Shown in pieces: positions 9,203-16,263 of a DNA stretch of 64,000 bases. This DNA is from Hyphomicrobiales bacterium (lineage in GTDB: Bacteria > Pseudomonadota > Alphaproteobacteria > Rhizobiales > Rhizobiaceae). A program made the position numbers and the translations under genes. The number at the start of each line of letters is the position of its first letter. Positions within the stretch are counted from its first letter, which is position 1. The stretch spans positions 827,524 through 891,523 of the forward strand of contig UBZT01000009.1 in NCBI GenBank assembly GCA_900470155.1. The letters run 5' to 3'. Below the pieces are notes generated by a model, which saw only the letters and a program-made list of their open reading frames with translations, had not been told where the DNA came from and did no database searches.

Positions 9203-9217
9203 GTTTTTGTTTTGTTC
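9203..9217 (+). promoter_or_regulatory. LexA-like (SOS) box upstream of ruvC
   Basis: GTTT-TTGTTTT-GTTC differs by one base from the alphaproteobacterial LexA box GTTC-N7-GTTC. It lies 45-59 nt upstream of the ruvC ATG. Damage-inducible control of ruv genes is known in bacteria; here it is an inference from the motif. Confidence 0.4.
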
Positions 9218-9261
9218 ACATTTCACTGGCACAGATGCCGGTATCCGAATTAGAGTTTTTC

Positions 9262-9774
9262 ATGACCAGCACGATTCGCATCATCGGCATAGACCCGGGC
9301 CTCCGCCGCTGTGGCTGGGGCGTCATCGAGACACTGGGAAATTCGCTGCGCTTCGTCGCCTCCGGCACCGTGACCTCGGATGGCGACATGGATCTTGCCT
9401 CGCGTCTGTGCCAGTTGCATGACGGACTGGCCGAAGTGGTGCATGCCTATCAGCCGCACGAGGCAGCCGTCGAACAGACCTTCGTCAACAAGGATGCGGT
9501 CGCGACGTTGAAGCTCGGCCAGGCACGCGGCATCGCCATGCTGGTTCCCGCGCGCGCCGGCCTGCCGGTTGCCGAATACGCGCCAAATGCGGTCAAGAAA
9601 GCGGTCATCGGCGTGGGTCACGGCGACAAGAAGCAGATCCACATGATGCTGAAGATCCTGATGCCCAAGGCCGAATTCAAGGGCAATGACGCCGCGGATG
9701 CGCTGGCGATTGCCATCTGCCACGCTCACAATCGCGGCGGCGAACGTATGCGCAAGATCCTGGCAAACGCCTGA
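9262..9774 (+). CDS. ruvC: Crossover junction endodeoxyribonuclease RuvC
   Basis: Holliday-junction resolvase that cuts four-way junctions together with the RuvAB branch-migration motor. The 170-aa length is normal. The four metal-binding acidic residues are visible: D11 (GIDPG), E71 (VEQTF), D143 and D146 (GNDAADALA). The start at 9262 gives the usual [14 protein letters not shown]-terminus; a longer in-frame extension begins at 8629 but overlaps the divergent oxidoreductase gene. Only a weak ribosome-binding sequence precedes it. The ruvC-ruvA distance is enlarged by an inserted toxin-antitoxin pair. Confidence 0.97.
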   Translation: MTSTIRIIGIDPGLRRCGWGVIETLGNSLRFVASGTVTSDGDMDLASRLCQLHDGLAEVVHAYQPHEAAVEQTFVNKDAVATLKLGQARGIAMLVPARAGLPVAEYAPNAVKKAVIGVGHGDKKQIHMMLKILMPKAEFKGNDAADALAIAICHAHNRGGERMRKILANA

Positions 9775-9780
9775 TTTGTT

Positions 9781-9809
9781 CTTGACTTGTTCTCAATACC
9801 ACGATAGGT
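9781..9809 (+). promoter_or_regulatory. Possible promoter of the first toxin-antitoxin pair
   Basis: CTTGAC (9781-9786), a 17-bp spacer and ATAGGT (9804-9809) resemble an alphaproteobacterial sigma-70 promoter. The -10 element runs into the palindrome at 9807-9829, so a bound repressor could occlude it. Confidence 0.4.
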
Positions 9810-9829
9810 AATACTCAAGAGGTATTACC
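9807..9829. promoter_or_regulatory. Palindromic operator overlapping the antitoxin ribosome-binding site
   Basis: Perfect inverted repeat GGTAATAC-N7-GTATTACC ending on the base before the antitoxin ATG. The Shine-Dalgarno-like AGAGG sits in the centre. AbrB/MazE-type antitoxins commonly repress their own promoter through such palindromes. The same sequence could also fold in mRNA and mask the ribosome-binding site. Confidence 0.6.
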
Positions 9830-10078
9830 ATGCGAGTTACTGAAAAAGGCCAGGTCACGATCCCGAAAAATGTCCGGGCCAATCTCGGCATTCAGGCGGG
9901 CAGCGAAGTCGAATTCGAGCTTCGCGGCGATTTAGCAGTGTTGCGCCTCATCGAGCCTCCGATCGACGCCAGCCAGCGCGAAGCGCAGGAACTCTTACAG
10001 CATTTGCGGCGCCATCAGGGATCCATGTCCCTCGGCGAACTCAGCGGCGACGAGTTCTACCGACTGCTGCGAGACTGA
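9830..10078 (+). CDS. AbrB/MazE/SpoVT-family antitoxin (first pair)
   Basis: An 82-aa protein with an N-terminal swapped-hairpin AbrB DNA-binding domain (MRVTEKGQVTIPKNVRANLGIQ pattern, residues 1-40) and an acidic, Gln-rich C-terminal tail (about 45-82) of the type that wraps the toxin. Expected to neutralise the PIN toxin encoded 3 bp downstream and to autorepress through the palindrome just before its start. It sits in the same direction between ruvC (55 bp upstream) and ruvA. The family is clear; pairing is inferred from context. Confidence 0.88.
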   Translation: MRVTEKGQVTIPKNVRANLGIQAGSEVEFELRGDLAVLRLIEPPIDASQREAQELLQHLRRHQGSMSLGELSGDEFYRLLRD

Positions 10079-10081
10079 TCG

Positions 10082-10498
10082 ATGCGAACCCTTGTCGACA
10101 CCAATGTCCTCATCGACGTCTTTCATACGCCGAGTACGTTTACCGACTGGTCGACTGCACAATTGGTCGTCGCCAGAGCACAGGGCCATTTGCTGATCAA
10201 TCCATTGATTTATGCCGAAATGGCTGCGGGCTACGCAACACATAGCGATCTGGAAAGTGCGCTTGCGCCTGCTCTGTTCGTCCGCGAGGACCTGCCATGG
10301 GAGGCTGCCTTCGCGGCCGGTCACGCCTTCCTGCAGTATCGCCGATCTGGTGGCGAAAAACGATCGCCGCTCCCTGATTTTTACATCGGTGCCCATGCGA
10401 TGGTGAAAGGCTACCGACTGCTAAGCCGCGATGCCGCCAGATATCGCAGCTATTTTCCATTGCTCCCTCTCATCTCGCCCGAAACCCACCCCCTTTAA
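10082..10498 (+). CDS. PIN-domain toxin, VapC-like (first pair)
   Basis: A 138-aa PIN-fold ribonuclease toxin. The acidic active-site set is present: D6 (LVDTNVLID), E46 (YAEM), D99 (PDFYIGAHA) and D117 (LLSRDAARY), so the enzyme appears intact. VapC toxins usually cleave tRNA or rRNA; the target here is unknown. It starts 3 bp after the antitoxin stop and ends 23 bp before the ruvA start, so ruvA may be read from the same transcript. Confidence 0.88.
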   Translation: MRTLVDTNVLIDVFHTPSTFTDWSTAQLVVARAQGHLLINPLIYAEMAAGYATHSDLESALAPALFVREDLPWEAAFAAGHAFLQYRRSGGEKRSPLPDFYIGAHAMVKGYRLLSRDAARYRSYFPLLPLISPETHPL

Positions 10499-10521
10499 TC
10501 GCAAGCGCGCGGACACCCTTC

Positions 10522-11139
10522 ATGATCGGCAAACTCAAAGGCACCATCGATGAAATCGGCGACGACCATGTGCTCGTCGACGTGCACGGCGTCTGCTACG
10601 TCGCCCATTGTTCGTCGCGCACCCTGGGACGACTCGGCTCGCCCGGCGAAGCGGTGGTGCTGTTCATCGAGACCTATGTCCGCGAGGACCAGTTGAAGCT
10701 GTTCGGTTTCCTGAATGCCCTGGAACGCGAATGGTTCAACCTGCTGCAATCCGTCCAGGGCGTCGGCGCCAAGGTGGCATTGGCTGTCCTTTCGACCCTG
10801 ACACCGGGCGAGCTCGCCAACGCGATCGCATTGCAGGACAAGACCTCGGTATCGCGCGCGCCGGGCGTCGGCCCGAAGGTTGCGGTCCGCATTGTCACCG
10901 AACTGAAGAACAAGGCACCGGCCTTTGCCGGTGAAGCCGCCGCCAATATCGGCCTCAAGCAGGAACTCGGCGAAGGCGTCGCATCAGCCCCGGTGGCAGA
11001 CGCAGTATCCGCGCTCACCAATCTCGGTTATTCCCGCGACCAGGCCGCCAATGCGGTTGCGGCGGCACTGAAAAACGGCGGCGAGGACGCCGACAGTGCC
11101 AAGCTGATCCGCCTGGGGCTGAAGGAATTGTCGCGGTAG
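10522..11139 (+). CDS. ruvA: Holliday junction branch migration protein RuvA
   Basis: A 205-aa DNA-binding subunit that holds the Holliday junction and loads RuvB hexamers. Three domains are visible: the N-terminal OB fold ([24 protein letters not shown]), tandem helix-hairpin-helix motifs ([17 protein letters not shown] and [17 protein letters not shown]), and the C-terminal three-helix domain that contacts RuvB ([20 protein letters not shown]). It is separated from both ruvC and ruvB by toxin-antitoxin pairs. Confidence 0.97.
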   Translation: MIGKLKGTIDEIGDDHVLVDVHGVCYVAHCSSRTLGRLGSPGEAVVLFIETYVREDQLKLFGFLNALEREWFNLLQSVQGVGAKVALAVLSTLTPGELANAIALQDKTSVSRAPGVGPKVAVRIVTELKNKAPAFAGEAAANIGLKQELGEGVASAPVADAVSALTNLGYSRDQAANAVAAALKNGGEDADSAKLIRLGLKELSR

Positions 11140-11158
11140 CCGATTGCATAGATTGAGC

Positions 11159-11186
11159 CGCCTTACTATTCTATTTTTGTAAGGCG
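11159..11186. promoter_or_regulatory. Inverted repeat upstream of the second antitoxin
   Basis: Perfect 8-bp arms CGCCTTAC / GTAAGGCG around a 12-nt AT-rich loop, 20 nt after the ruvA stop and 14 nt before the antitoxin start. It could be an antitoxin operator or a hairpin in the transcript. The sequence differs from the palindrome of the first pair. Confidence 0.4.
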
Positions 11187-11200
11187 TAGCGGAGCGTGAA

Positions 11201-11479
11201 ATGGGTTCGAAAATAACGATCACGTCTAAGGGCCAGTTGACGATCCCGAAGGACCTCCGCGAGCAGCTGAACGTGCAGCCCGGAGACAAGTGCTATGCAT
11301 GGGTGCGCAATGGCGAATTGGTGATCATACCGCGCAACAAGTCGGTTCGCGATCTTGCCGCGATACTTGGCAAGCCTCCGACCGGGGCATTGTTGTCCGA
11401 CGAAGAATTAGACGACGCGGTCATGGACGCCGCCGTCGAGCGCTTTGAAAAAGCGACCACGCGAAGCAAACGCGGATGA
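11201..11479 (+). CDS. AbrB/MazE/SpoVT-family antitoxin (second pair)
   Basis: A 92-aa protein with an N-terminal AbrB domain (ITITSKGQLTIPKDLREQL, residues 4-22, continuing to about 48) and an acidic toxin-binding tail (LSDEELDDAVMDAAVERFE). GGAG lies 7 nt before the ATG. Its last four bases overlap the start of the PIN toxin gene, indicating translational coupling. The pair lies between ruvA and ruvB. It is clearly distinct from the first antitoxin, so this is not a recent tandem duplication. Confidence 0.88.
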   Translation: MGSKITITSKGQLTIPKDLREQLNVQPGDKCYAWVRNGELVIIPRNKSVRDLAAILGKPPTGALLSDEELDDAVMDAAVERFEKATTRSKRG

Positions 11480-11883
11480 ACCAGCGCCTTGGCATCGATA
11501 CCAACGTCCTGCTGCGGCTTGCCATCCCGGACGATGCCGAGCAGGTTGACGCGGTCACAAGACTGCTGGATCGACTGGAGCCTGACGATACCCTGTTCGT
11601 TGATCTTTCAGTTATTTTGGAGGTGAATTGGGTCCTGAAGCGCAAGTATCGCTATCCGAAGGAACGGATTCTCGATTTCCTTCAATCCGTGCTGGAGCGC
11701 CGTGAATTTGAAATTGCAGCCTATGAAGCGGTCGGCAATGCCGTGCATTTCTGCAGGATTTTCAACGTGGATTTCGCCGACGCCCTGCTGAGCGAATTGA
11801 ACCGGCTTGACGGTTGCAGCAGAACAATGACCTTCGACAAAAAGGCCGCTGCCCGCGTGCCCGGAATGGAACTTCTCGCATGA
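11476..11883 (+). CDS. PIN-domain toxin, VapC-like (second pair)
   Basis: A 135-aa PIN-domain ribonuclease of the type II toxin class. Active-site acids D8 (GIDTNVLLR), E49 (ILEVNWVL), D102 (DFADALL) and D121 (MTFDKKAA) are all present. It starts within the antitoxin stop (ATGA overlap), and its own stop TGA overlaps the ruvB ATG, so antitoxin, toxin and ruvB form a chain of overlapping frames. The toxin RNA target is unknown. Confidence 0.88.
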   Translation: MNQRLGIDTNVLLRLAIPDDAEQVDAVTRLLDRLEPDDTLFVDLSVILEVNWVLKRKYRYPKERILDFLQSVLERREFEIAAYEAVGNAVHFCRIFNVDFADALLSELNRLDGCSRTMTFDKKAAARVPGMELLA

Positions 11884-12920
11884 GCATATCGAACCCCATC
11901 CTGGCCCCGGAAAAACGCGGCGAAGACATCGACACGGCACTGCGCCCGCAGTCGCTGGATGAATTCACCGGCCAGGCGGAAGCGCGGGCCAACCTGAAGA
12001 TCTTCATCGAGGCGGCGAAGAACCGTGGCGAGGCGCTCGATCATGTGCTGTTTGTCGGCCCGCCCGGTCTCGGCAAGACGACACTGGCCCAGATCATGGC
12101 CAAGGAACTCGGCGTCAACTTCCGCTCGACCTCCGGTCCGGTGATCGCCAAGGCCGGCGATCTGGCCGCGCTTCTGACCAATCTCGAAGAGCGCGACGTT
12201 CTGTTCATCGACGAGATCCATCGCCTGAGCCCGGCGGTCGAGGAAATCCTCTATCCGGCCATGGAGGACTTCCAGCTCGACCTGATCATCGGCGAAGGCC
12301 CGGCGGCCCGCTCGGTGAAGATCGACCTGTCGAAGTTCACGCTTGTCGCCGCCACCACCCGCCTCGGCCTGCTGACCACGCCGCTGCGCGACCGTTTCGG
12401 CATTCCCGTCCGTCTCGCCTTCTACACCGTCGAGGAACTGGAACTGATCGTCCGCCGTGGTGCGCGGCTCATGGGCCTCGGCATGACCGATGACGGCGCC
12501 CGCGAGATCGCGAGACGCGCCCGCGGGACACCCCGCATCGCCGGTCGTCTCTTGCGCCGCGTGCGCGACTTTGCCGAGGTTGCCCGCGCCGAAGCCGTCA
12601 CCCGCGAGATCGCCGACGAGGCCCTGACCCGCCTGCTCGTCGACAACATGGGCCTCGACCAGCTCGACAAGCGTTATCTCAACATGATCGCTGTGAATTT
12701 CGGCGGCGGACCGGTCGGCATCGAAACCATCGCCGCCGGCCTGTCCGAGCCACGCGATGCGATCGAGGACATCATCGAGCCCTACATGATCCAGCAGGGT
12801 TTCATCCAGCGCACGCCGCGTGGCCGCGTCCTGACCGCCAATGCCTGGAAACATCTCGGCATGCAGCCGCCGAAGGATCTGGAAGCCGCGCAGTTCCGCC
12901 TCACCCTCGAAGATGAGTAG
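11880..12920 (+). CDS. ruvB: Holliday junction branch migration ATPase RuvB
   Basis: A 346-aa AAA+ motor that drives branch migration with RuvA. Walker A GPPGLGKT spans residues 60-67, Walker B is LFIDEIHRL, and a winged-helix C-terminal domain ends in [14 protein letters not shown]. The start [16 protein letters not shown] is typical of the family. It overlaps the preceding PIN toxin by 4 nt (ATGA) and has no promoter space of its own, so its expression probably depends on the upstream toxin-antitoxin or ruvCA transcript. Confidence 0.97.
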   Translation: MSISNPILAPEKRGEDIDTALRPQSLDEFTGQAEARANLKIFIEAAKNRGEALDHVLFVGPPGLGKTTLAQIMAKELGVNFRSTSGPVIAKAGDLAALLTNLEERDVLFIDEIHRLSPAVEEILYPAMEDFQLDLIIGEGPAARSVKIDLSKFTLVAATTRLGLLTTPLRDRFGIPVRLAFYTVEELELIVRRGARLMGLGMTDDGAREIARRARGTPRIAGRLLRRVRDFAEVARAEAVTREIADEALTRLLVDNMGLDQLDKRYLNMIAVNFGGGPVGIETIAAGLSEPRDAIEDIIEPYMIQQGFIQRTPRGRVLTANAWKHLGMQPPKDLEAAQFRLTLEDE

Positions 12921-12949
12921 GTCAACGTCGCGAACCGCGGAGAATGCTG

Positions 12950-13456
12950 ATGGACAACCGGATTCGCATCAAGAAGAAGGACGGGCGACTGTTCCAGATG
13001 CGCATCGCGGGGCTCGCATTCCGCGACGGTCACGTCCTCGTACACCGCGCCACCCATGAGGCCTTCTGGACCTTTCCCGGTGGCCGCGCCGAGATCGGAG
13101 AGACCTCGCAGCAAACGCTGGTACGCGAGATGATGGAGGAACTGGGCGTCGCCGCCACTGTCGGCCCCTTGCTTTGGACGGTCGAAAACTTCTTTTTCTA
13201 CGAAGGCCGACAGTGCCACGAGTTCGGCATGTACTACCGCATGGAACTGCCCGACAGTTTCCCATTTCACGACGCGGACATCATCCACCGGGTTCGTGAC
13301 GGCGCAAGCGATCTGGAGTTCAAATGGACAAGGGCGACGAAGGCGGGACTGACCGCACTGGACATTCCGCCCTATTTCATCGCGGACCACATTGAGACAT
13401 TACCGGATAGCCCGCAGCACATCGTCTGGCATGATGGAGATCTTGATACAAAATGA
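12950..13456 (+). CDS. Nudix hydrolase
   Basis: A 168-aa Nudix protein. The complete box GGRAEIGETSQQTLVREMME with the following ELGV (residues 44-67) contains the metal-binding REMMEE. Such enzymes hydrolyse nucleoside diphosphate derivatives; the substrate cannot be read from the sequence. Start chosen at 12950 because GGAG is 7 nt upstream; the in-frame ATG at 12944 is too close to it. It is 29 bp downstream of ruvB and overlaps the DinB-like gene by 4 nt, suggesting an operon. Confidence 0.9.
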   Translation: MDNRIRIKKKDGRLFQMRIAGLAFRDGHVLVHRATHEAFWTFPGGRAEIGETSQQTLVREMMEELGVAATVGPLLWTVENFFFYEGRQCHEFGMYYRMELPDSFPFHDADIIHRVRDGASDLEFKWTRATKAGLTALDIPPYFIADHIETLPDSPQHIVWHDGDLDTK

Positions 13457-14010
13457 GCGATTCTGGCCGCGTCTTTCGCAAGCTTGCCTTGAACAACGCC
13501 ATGGCCAATTGGCGACTTCACGCCGCCATGGCAAAACTCCAGCCCGGCGAATTCGACGCCCCACGCACCGGGTTTTTCCCATCGCTCAAGGCAACGCTCA
13601 ACCACATCCTAGTCATCGACTGGTTTTATGTCGATGCGCTCGAGGGCGGCACGCTTGGCCCGAAAGCCTGGGAGAACGAGGTACCCTTCGACGATCCGGC
13701 AACCCTCTACGGCGCGCAACGTGATGTCGACCGGCGACTGATCGACCTCTGCAACACGCTCGGCCCGGTGGGGCTGGCGCAGGTGATCACTGTCGATCGT
13801 GGTAGCCGCGTCCAGCATGATCGCAGGGACGATGTGTTGAGCCATCTTTTCCAGCACCAGACCCATCATCGCGGACAGGTCCATGCCATGCTCGCGGGCA
13901 CGAGCGTCAAGCCACCGCAGCTTGATGAATTTATCGTCGGCGACGATGCCGACAACCGTCTGGATGCATTGAAGGCATTGGGCCTCAGCGAAGACGACGT
14001 CATGCTCTGA
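13453..14010 (+). CDS. DinB family protein
   Basis: A 185-aa DinB/YfiT-type four-helix-bundle protein. The putative metal-binding histidines are in TLNHILVIDWFYVDAL and HQTHHRGQVHAML. Members include thiol-dependent transferases and damage-induced proteins, so no specific reaction can be assigned. It is translationally coupled to the Nudix gene by an ATGA overlap. Confidence 0.85.
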   Translation: MSDSGRVFRKLALNNAMANWRLHAAMAKLQPGEFDAPRTGFFPSLKATLNHILVIDWFYVDALEGGTLGPKAWENEVPFDDPATLYGAQRDVDRRLIDLCNTLGPVGLAQVITVDRGSRVQHDRRDDVLSHLFQHQTHHRGQVHAMLAGTSVKPPQLDEFIVGDDADNRLDALKALGLSEDDVML

Positions 14011-14136
14011 GCCACAAGGCTTTCACCAAGCGAACCGGCCACATTACAAAACTGTAACCAACTATTTGTTTTTATTCATTTTTCATTCATTTCACAAGCA
14101 TTAAACCTCGTTGCACCAATAACGAGGACACGAATT

Positions 14137-14475
14137 ATGAAAAAAGCAATTCTGATCACGATCGCCGCGGTAATGTTTGCGGCGCCAATGGCTCAGGCCC
14201 AGCAGTCGTACCGCCACGACGATCGTGCCCCCGGTCAGCACCGGATCACCAAGGAGATCCACAAGAAAGAGATCCACAAGAAGGTCGTCATCAAGAAGCG
14301 CTGGAAAAAGGGCGAGCGCATGAACGACTGGCAGAGACGCGCAGCGATCCGCGATTACAAGCGCTATGGCCTGCGCCAGCCGGGTCGCGACCAGCGATGG
14401 GTCAAAGTCGACAACGACTACGTTTTGATCAGCGTGGCATCCGGTCTGATTGCCGGCATCATCGTCGGTCGATAA
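14137..14475 (+). CDS. RcnB-family small periplasmic protein
   Basis: A 112-aa protein with a signal peptide (MKKAILITIAAVMFAAPMAQA, cleavage about residue 21), a very basic His/Lys-rich middle (two HKKEIHKK-like repeats at about 44-56) and the C-terminal motif RWVKVDNDYVLISVASGLIAGIIVGR typical of RcnB-like proteins (PF11776). E. coli RcnB takes part in nickel/cobalt homeostasis, but rhizobial relatives are numerous and of unknown role. The terminal hydrophobic stretch may be membrane-associated. Confidence 0.8.
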   Translation: MKKAILITIAAVMFAAPMAQAQQSYRHDDRAPGQHRITKEIHKKEIHKKVVIKKRWKKGERMNDWQRRAAIRDYKRYGLRQPGRDQRWVKVDNDYVLISVASGLIAGIIVGR

Positions 14476-14485
14476 CGCTCGAATG

Positions 14486-14512
14486 CCCCTCCTGTCGTTG
14501 CGGCAGGAGGGG
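14486..14512. terminator. Hairpin between convergent rcnB-like and sqdC genes
   Basis: Arms CCCCTCCTG and CAGGAGGGG (9 bp, 9-nt loop) centred between two convergent stop codons. Only short T tracts follow on either strand, so it may terminate in both directions weakly. Confidence 0.6.
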
Positions 14513-14520
14513 CTGACCTT

Positions 14521-15411
14521 TCACGTCCAATAATAAGCAGCAAGCCGCTGCACGGTCTCTTCCAGCAAAGCCCGCCCGCCGGGACGCCAACCCAGCGCAC
14601 TGATCTTGGCGGTCGCCATGATGCCGGTCCTTCCAGGAGCGGCCCTTTCCGGCAACTCATGAGACAGAGCAAGCGCCTGACCGACGATCCCCAGCAGATC
14701 TGCCCGATCGACCACCAGATCCGACACGTTGAAGACCTGCCGCGAGATCAGATGGTCCGGCGTCTCGAGCATTAGCTTGATGGCTTGCGAAACATCCCGT
14801 GAGTGCACCTCTGTGCCGGCCCTCGGCTTTATCAGCCTGCCTGCCAGATAGTCCTCGATCAAGACCTGCCACTTGTTCGGCATCATCCCGTCATAGACGC
14901 CCGTCAACCGCAGGCTGGCACCGGCGAAACCATCTGCAGACAGATCGGCAAGCGCCTGTTCCACGGCCAGTTTCATTCGTCCATACAGAGAGGCAGGTAT
15001 TTCCACCTGCGTTTCGCGTAGTGGCGCCTCGACCGGCAGCCCGTCATAGACGGCGCGGCTTGACAGGAACACAACACGCGCTACACCGGCCGCCCGCGCC
15101 TGCTCGAACAGTCGCCGGCTTCCCTCGACATTGCGCCGCCAGAAGCCGTCCGGATCCTCGCCCTCTCCGCCCCTGTAATGTCCGGGCACATGGTCGAAGG
15201 CGGCATGAACGACATGGCTGACGCCATCGAAAAGGCCTTGCTCGCAGCGGTGGGGGTCCAGCATCATCGGGCGGAAGCCAACAGGACCACAGTACCAGTC
15301 CGGCGGCGGTTCGCTGCGGCCGGCAACTATCACATCGTACCCCGCCTCGATCAGACCGTTGACGATCGGCCGCCCGACAAAACCGCGCCCGCCCGTAACC
15401 AGCACTGTCAT
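14521..15411 (-). CDS. sqdC: SqdC-like NAD(P)-dependent epimerase/reductase
   Basis: A 296-aa extended short-chain dehydrogenase: nucleotide-binding GGRGFVG (residues 7-13), a serine in VFLSSRAVYDG and the YGRMK (YxxxK) catalytic pair. As third gene after sqdB and a glycogenin-like glycosyltransferase it matches SqdC of the Rhodobacter and Sinorhizobium sulfolipid operon, whose exact reaction is not settled. Its start overlaps the end of sqdD by 4 nt. The family alone would only say sugar-nucleotide epimerase; the symbol rests on context. Confidence 0.78.
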   Translation of the reverse strand: MTVLVTGGRGFVGRPIVNGLIEAGYDVIVAGRSEPPPDWYCGPVGFRPMMLDPHRCEQGLFDGVSHVVHAAFDHVPGHYRGGEGEDPDGFWRRNVEGSRRLFEQARAAGVARVVFLSSRAVYDGLPVEAPLRETQVEIPASLYGRMKLAVEQALADLSADGFAGASLRLTGVYDGMMPNKWQVLIEDYLAGRLIKPRAGTEVHSRDVSQAIKLMLETPDHLISRQVFNVSDLVVDRADLLGIVGQALALSHELPERAAPGRTGIMATAKISALGWRPGGRALLEETVQRLAAYYWT

Positions 15412-16250
15412 GGACTGCCTCCCGGCGGCCCCGGCAAACTATCGATGTCGGGAATATCGTCACCGCGATAGAACGCCTGCCAGAGATCGATCAAGGGCTT
15501 CAGTTGCGCGGCCTTCGGATGATCTCGCTCCCAGGGCTTTTCATATTGGTAATGCAACACCCCGATCTGTTGCCAGTTCCACAGCTCCGGCATGTTGAAC
15601 CAGACATACTGCAGCATGTTCATCGTCACCGGCAGGCCGTGCCAGTCGGGGAAGAATGTCTGTAGGAACGTCTGGTCGGTGCGCGGCCAGAAGGCATCCA
15701 GTTTGTCGAGCCGCGCCAGCATCCTGGCAAAGGTCTCGCGCGACGGTTTCGCAACGAAGACGCCGGAATTCAGCCGGTGAAAATCGGAGAGGCTCTCATA
15801 GACATTGGGGGCTGCCGAAAACTCGGGATAGTCGAACAGCTTGTCGATATTGTGCAAGACAAGCGCGTCAGCATCGATGAAGACGCAGGTCTCGTACTCC
15901 GTCAGTTCCCAGAGCCGCAGCTTGCAGAAATTGTCGAGCGGCGAATGAAAGGTCGGCTTTCGCCCCTTGGTGAACGGAGCGGCCTGATGCACCGCACCCC
16001 GCTCATGCCGGGCATTGAACGCATCGGACAGGGGCAGCGGATCGACGCCGACCAGCCAGCAACCCAGATCGGCGAGTGGCGCCAGATCCTCGTCCTCGAC
16101 CCGCTCGGTATGCAGCACGATGATTTCGGCCGATGATTTCGTGCACTGGATCGAGCGGGCGAGCGCCAGCGCGCCCATGGCATAGTCGCCATTGGTCACC
16201 AGCGTCACAAAAGCCTGCCGCGTCAGCGCGGGTAGCAGCGCTTCGTCCAC
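15408..16250 (-). CDS. sqdD: SqdD-like glycosyltransferase (GT8, glycogenin-like)
   Basis: A 280-aa family 8 glycosyltransferase. The metal/nucleotide-binding motif is FIDADALVLHNIDKLFD (DxD), preceded by NFCKLRLWELTEY, as in glycogenin. In sqdBDC operons this protein is the proposed transferase moving sulfoquinovose from UDP-sulfoquinovose to diacylglycerol. It lies 13 bp downstream of sqdB and overlaps sqdC by 4 nt. Confidence 0.82.
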   Translation of the reverse strand: MDEALLPALTRQAFVTLVTNGDYAMGALALARSIQCTKSSAEIIVLHTERVEDEDLAPLADLGCWLVGVDPLPLSDAFNARHERGAVHQAAPFTKGRKPTFHSPLDNFCKLRLWELTEYETCVFIDADALVLHNIDKLFDYPEFSAAPNVYESLSDFHRLNSGVFVAKPSRETFARMLARLDKLDAFWPRTDQTFLQTFFPDWHGLPVTMNMLQYVWFNMPELWNWQQIGVLHYQYEKPWERDHPKAAQLKPLIDLWQAFYRGDDIPDIDSLPGPPGGSP

Positions 16251-16263
16251 CGCATGTCCTGTT

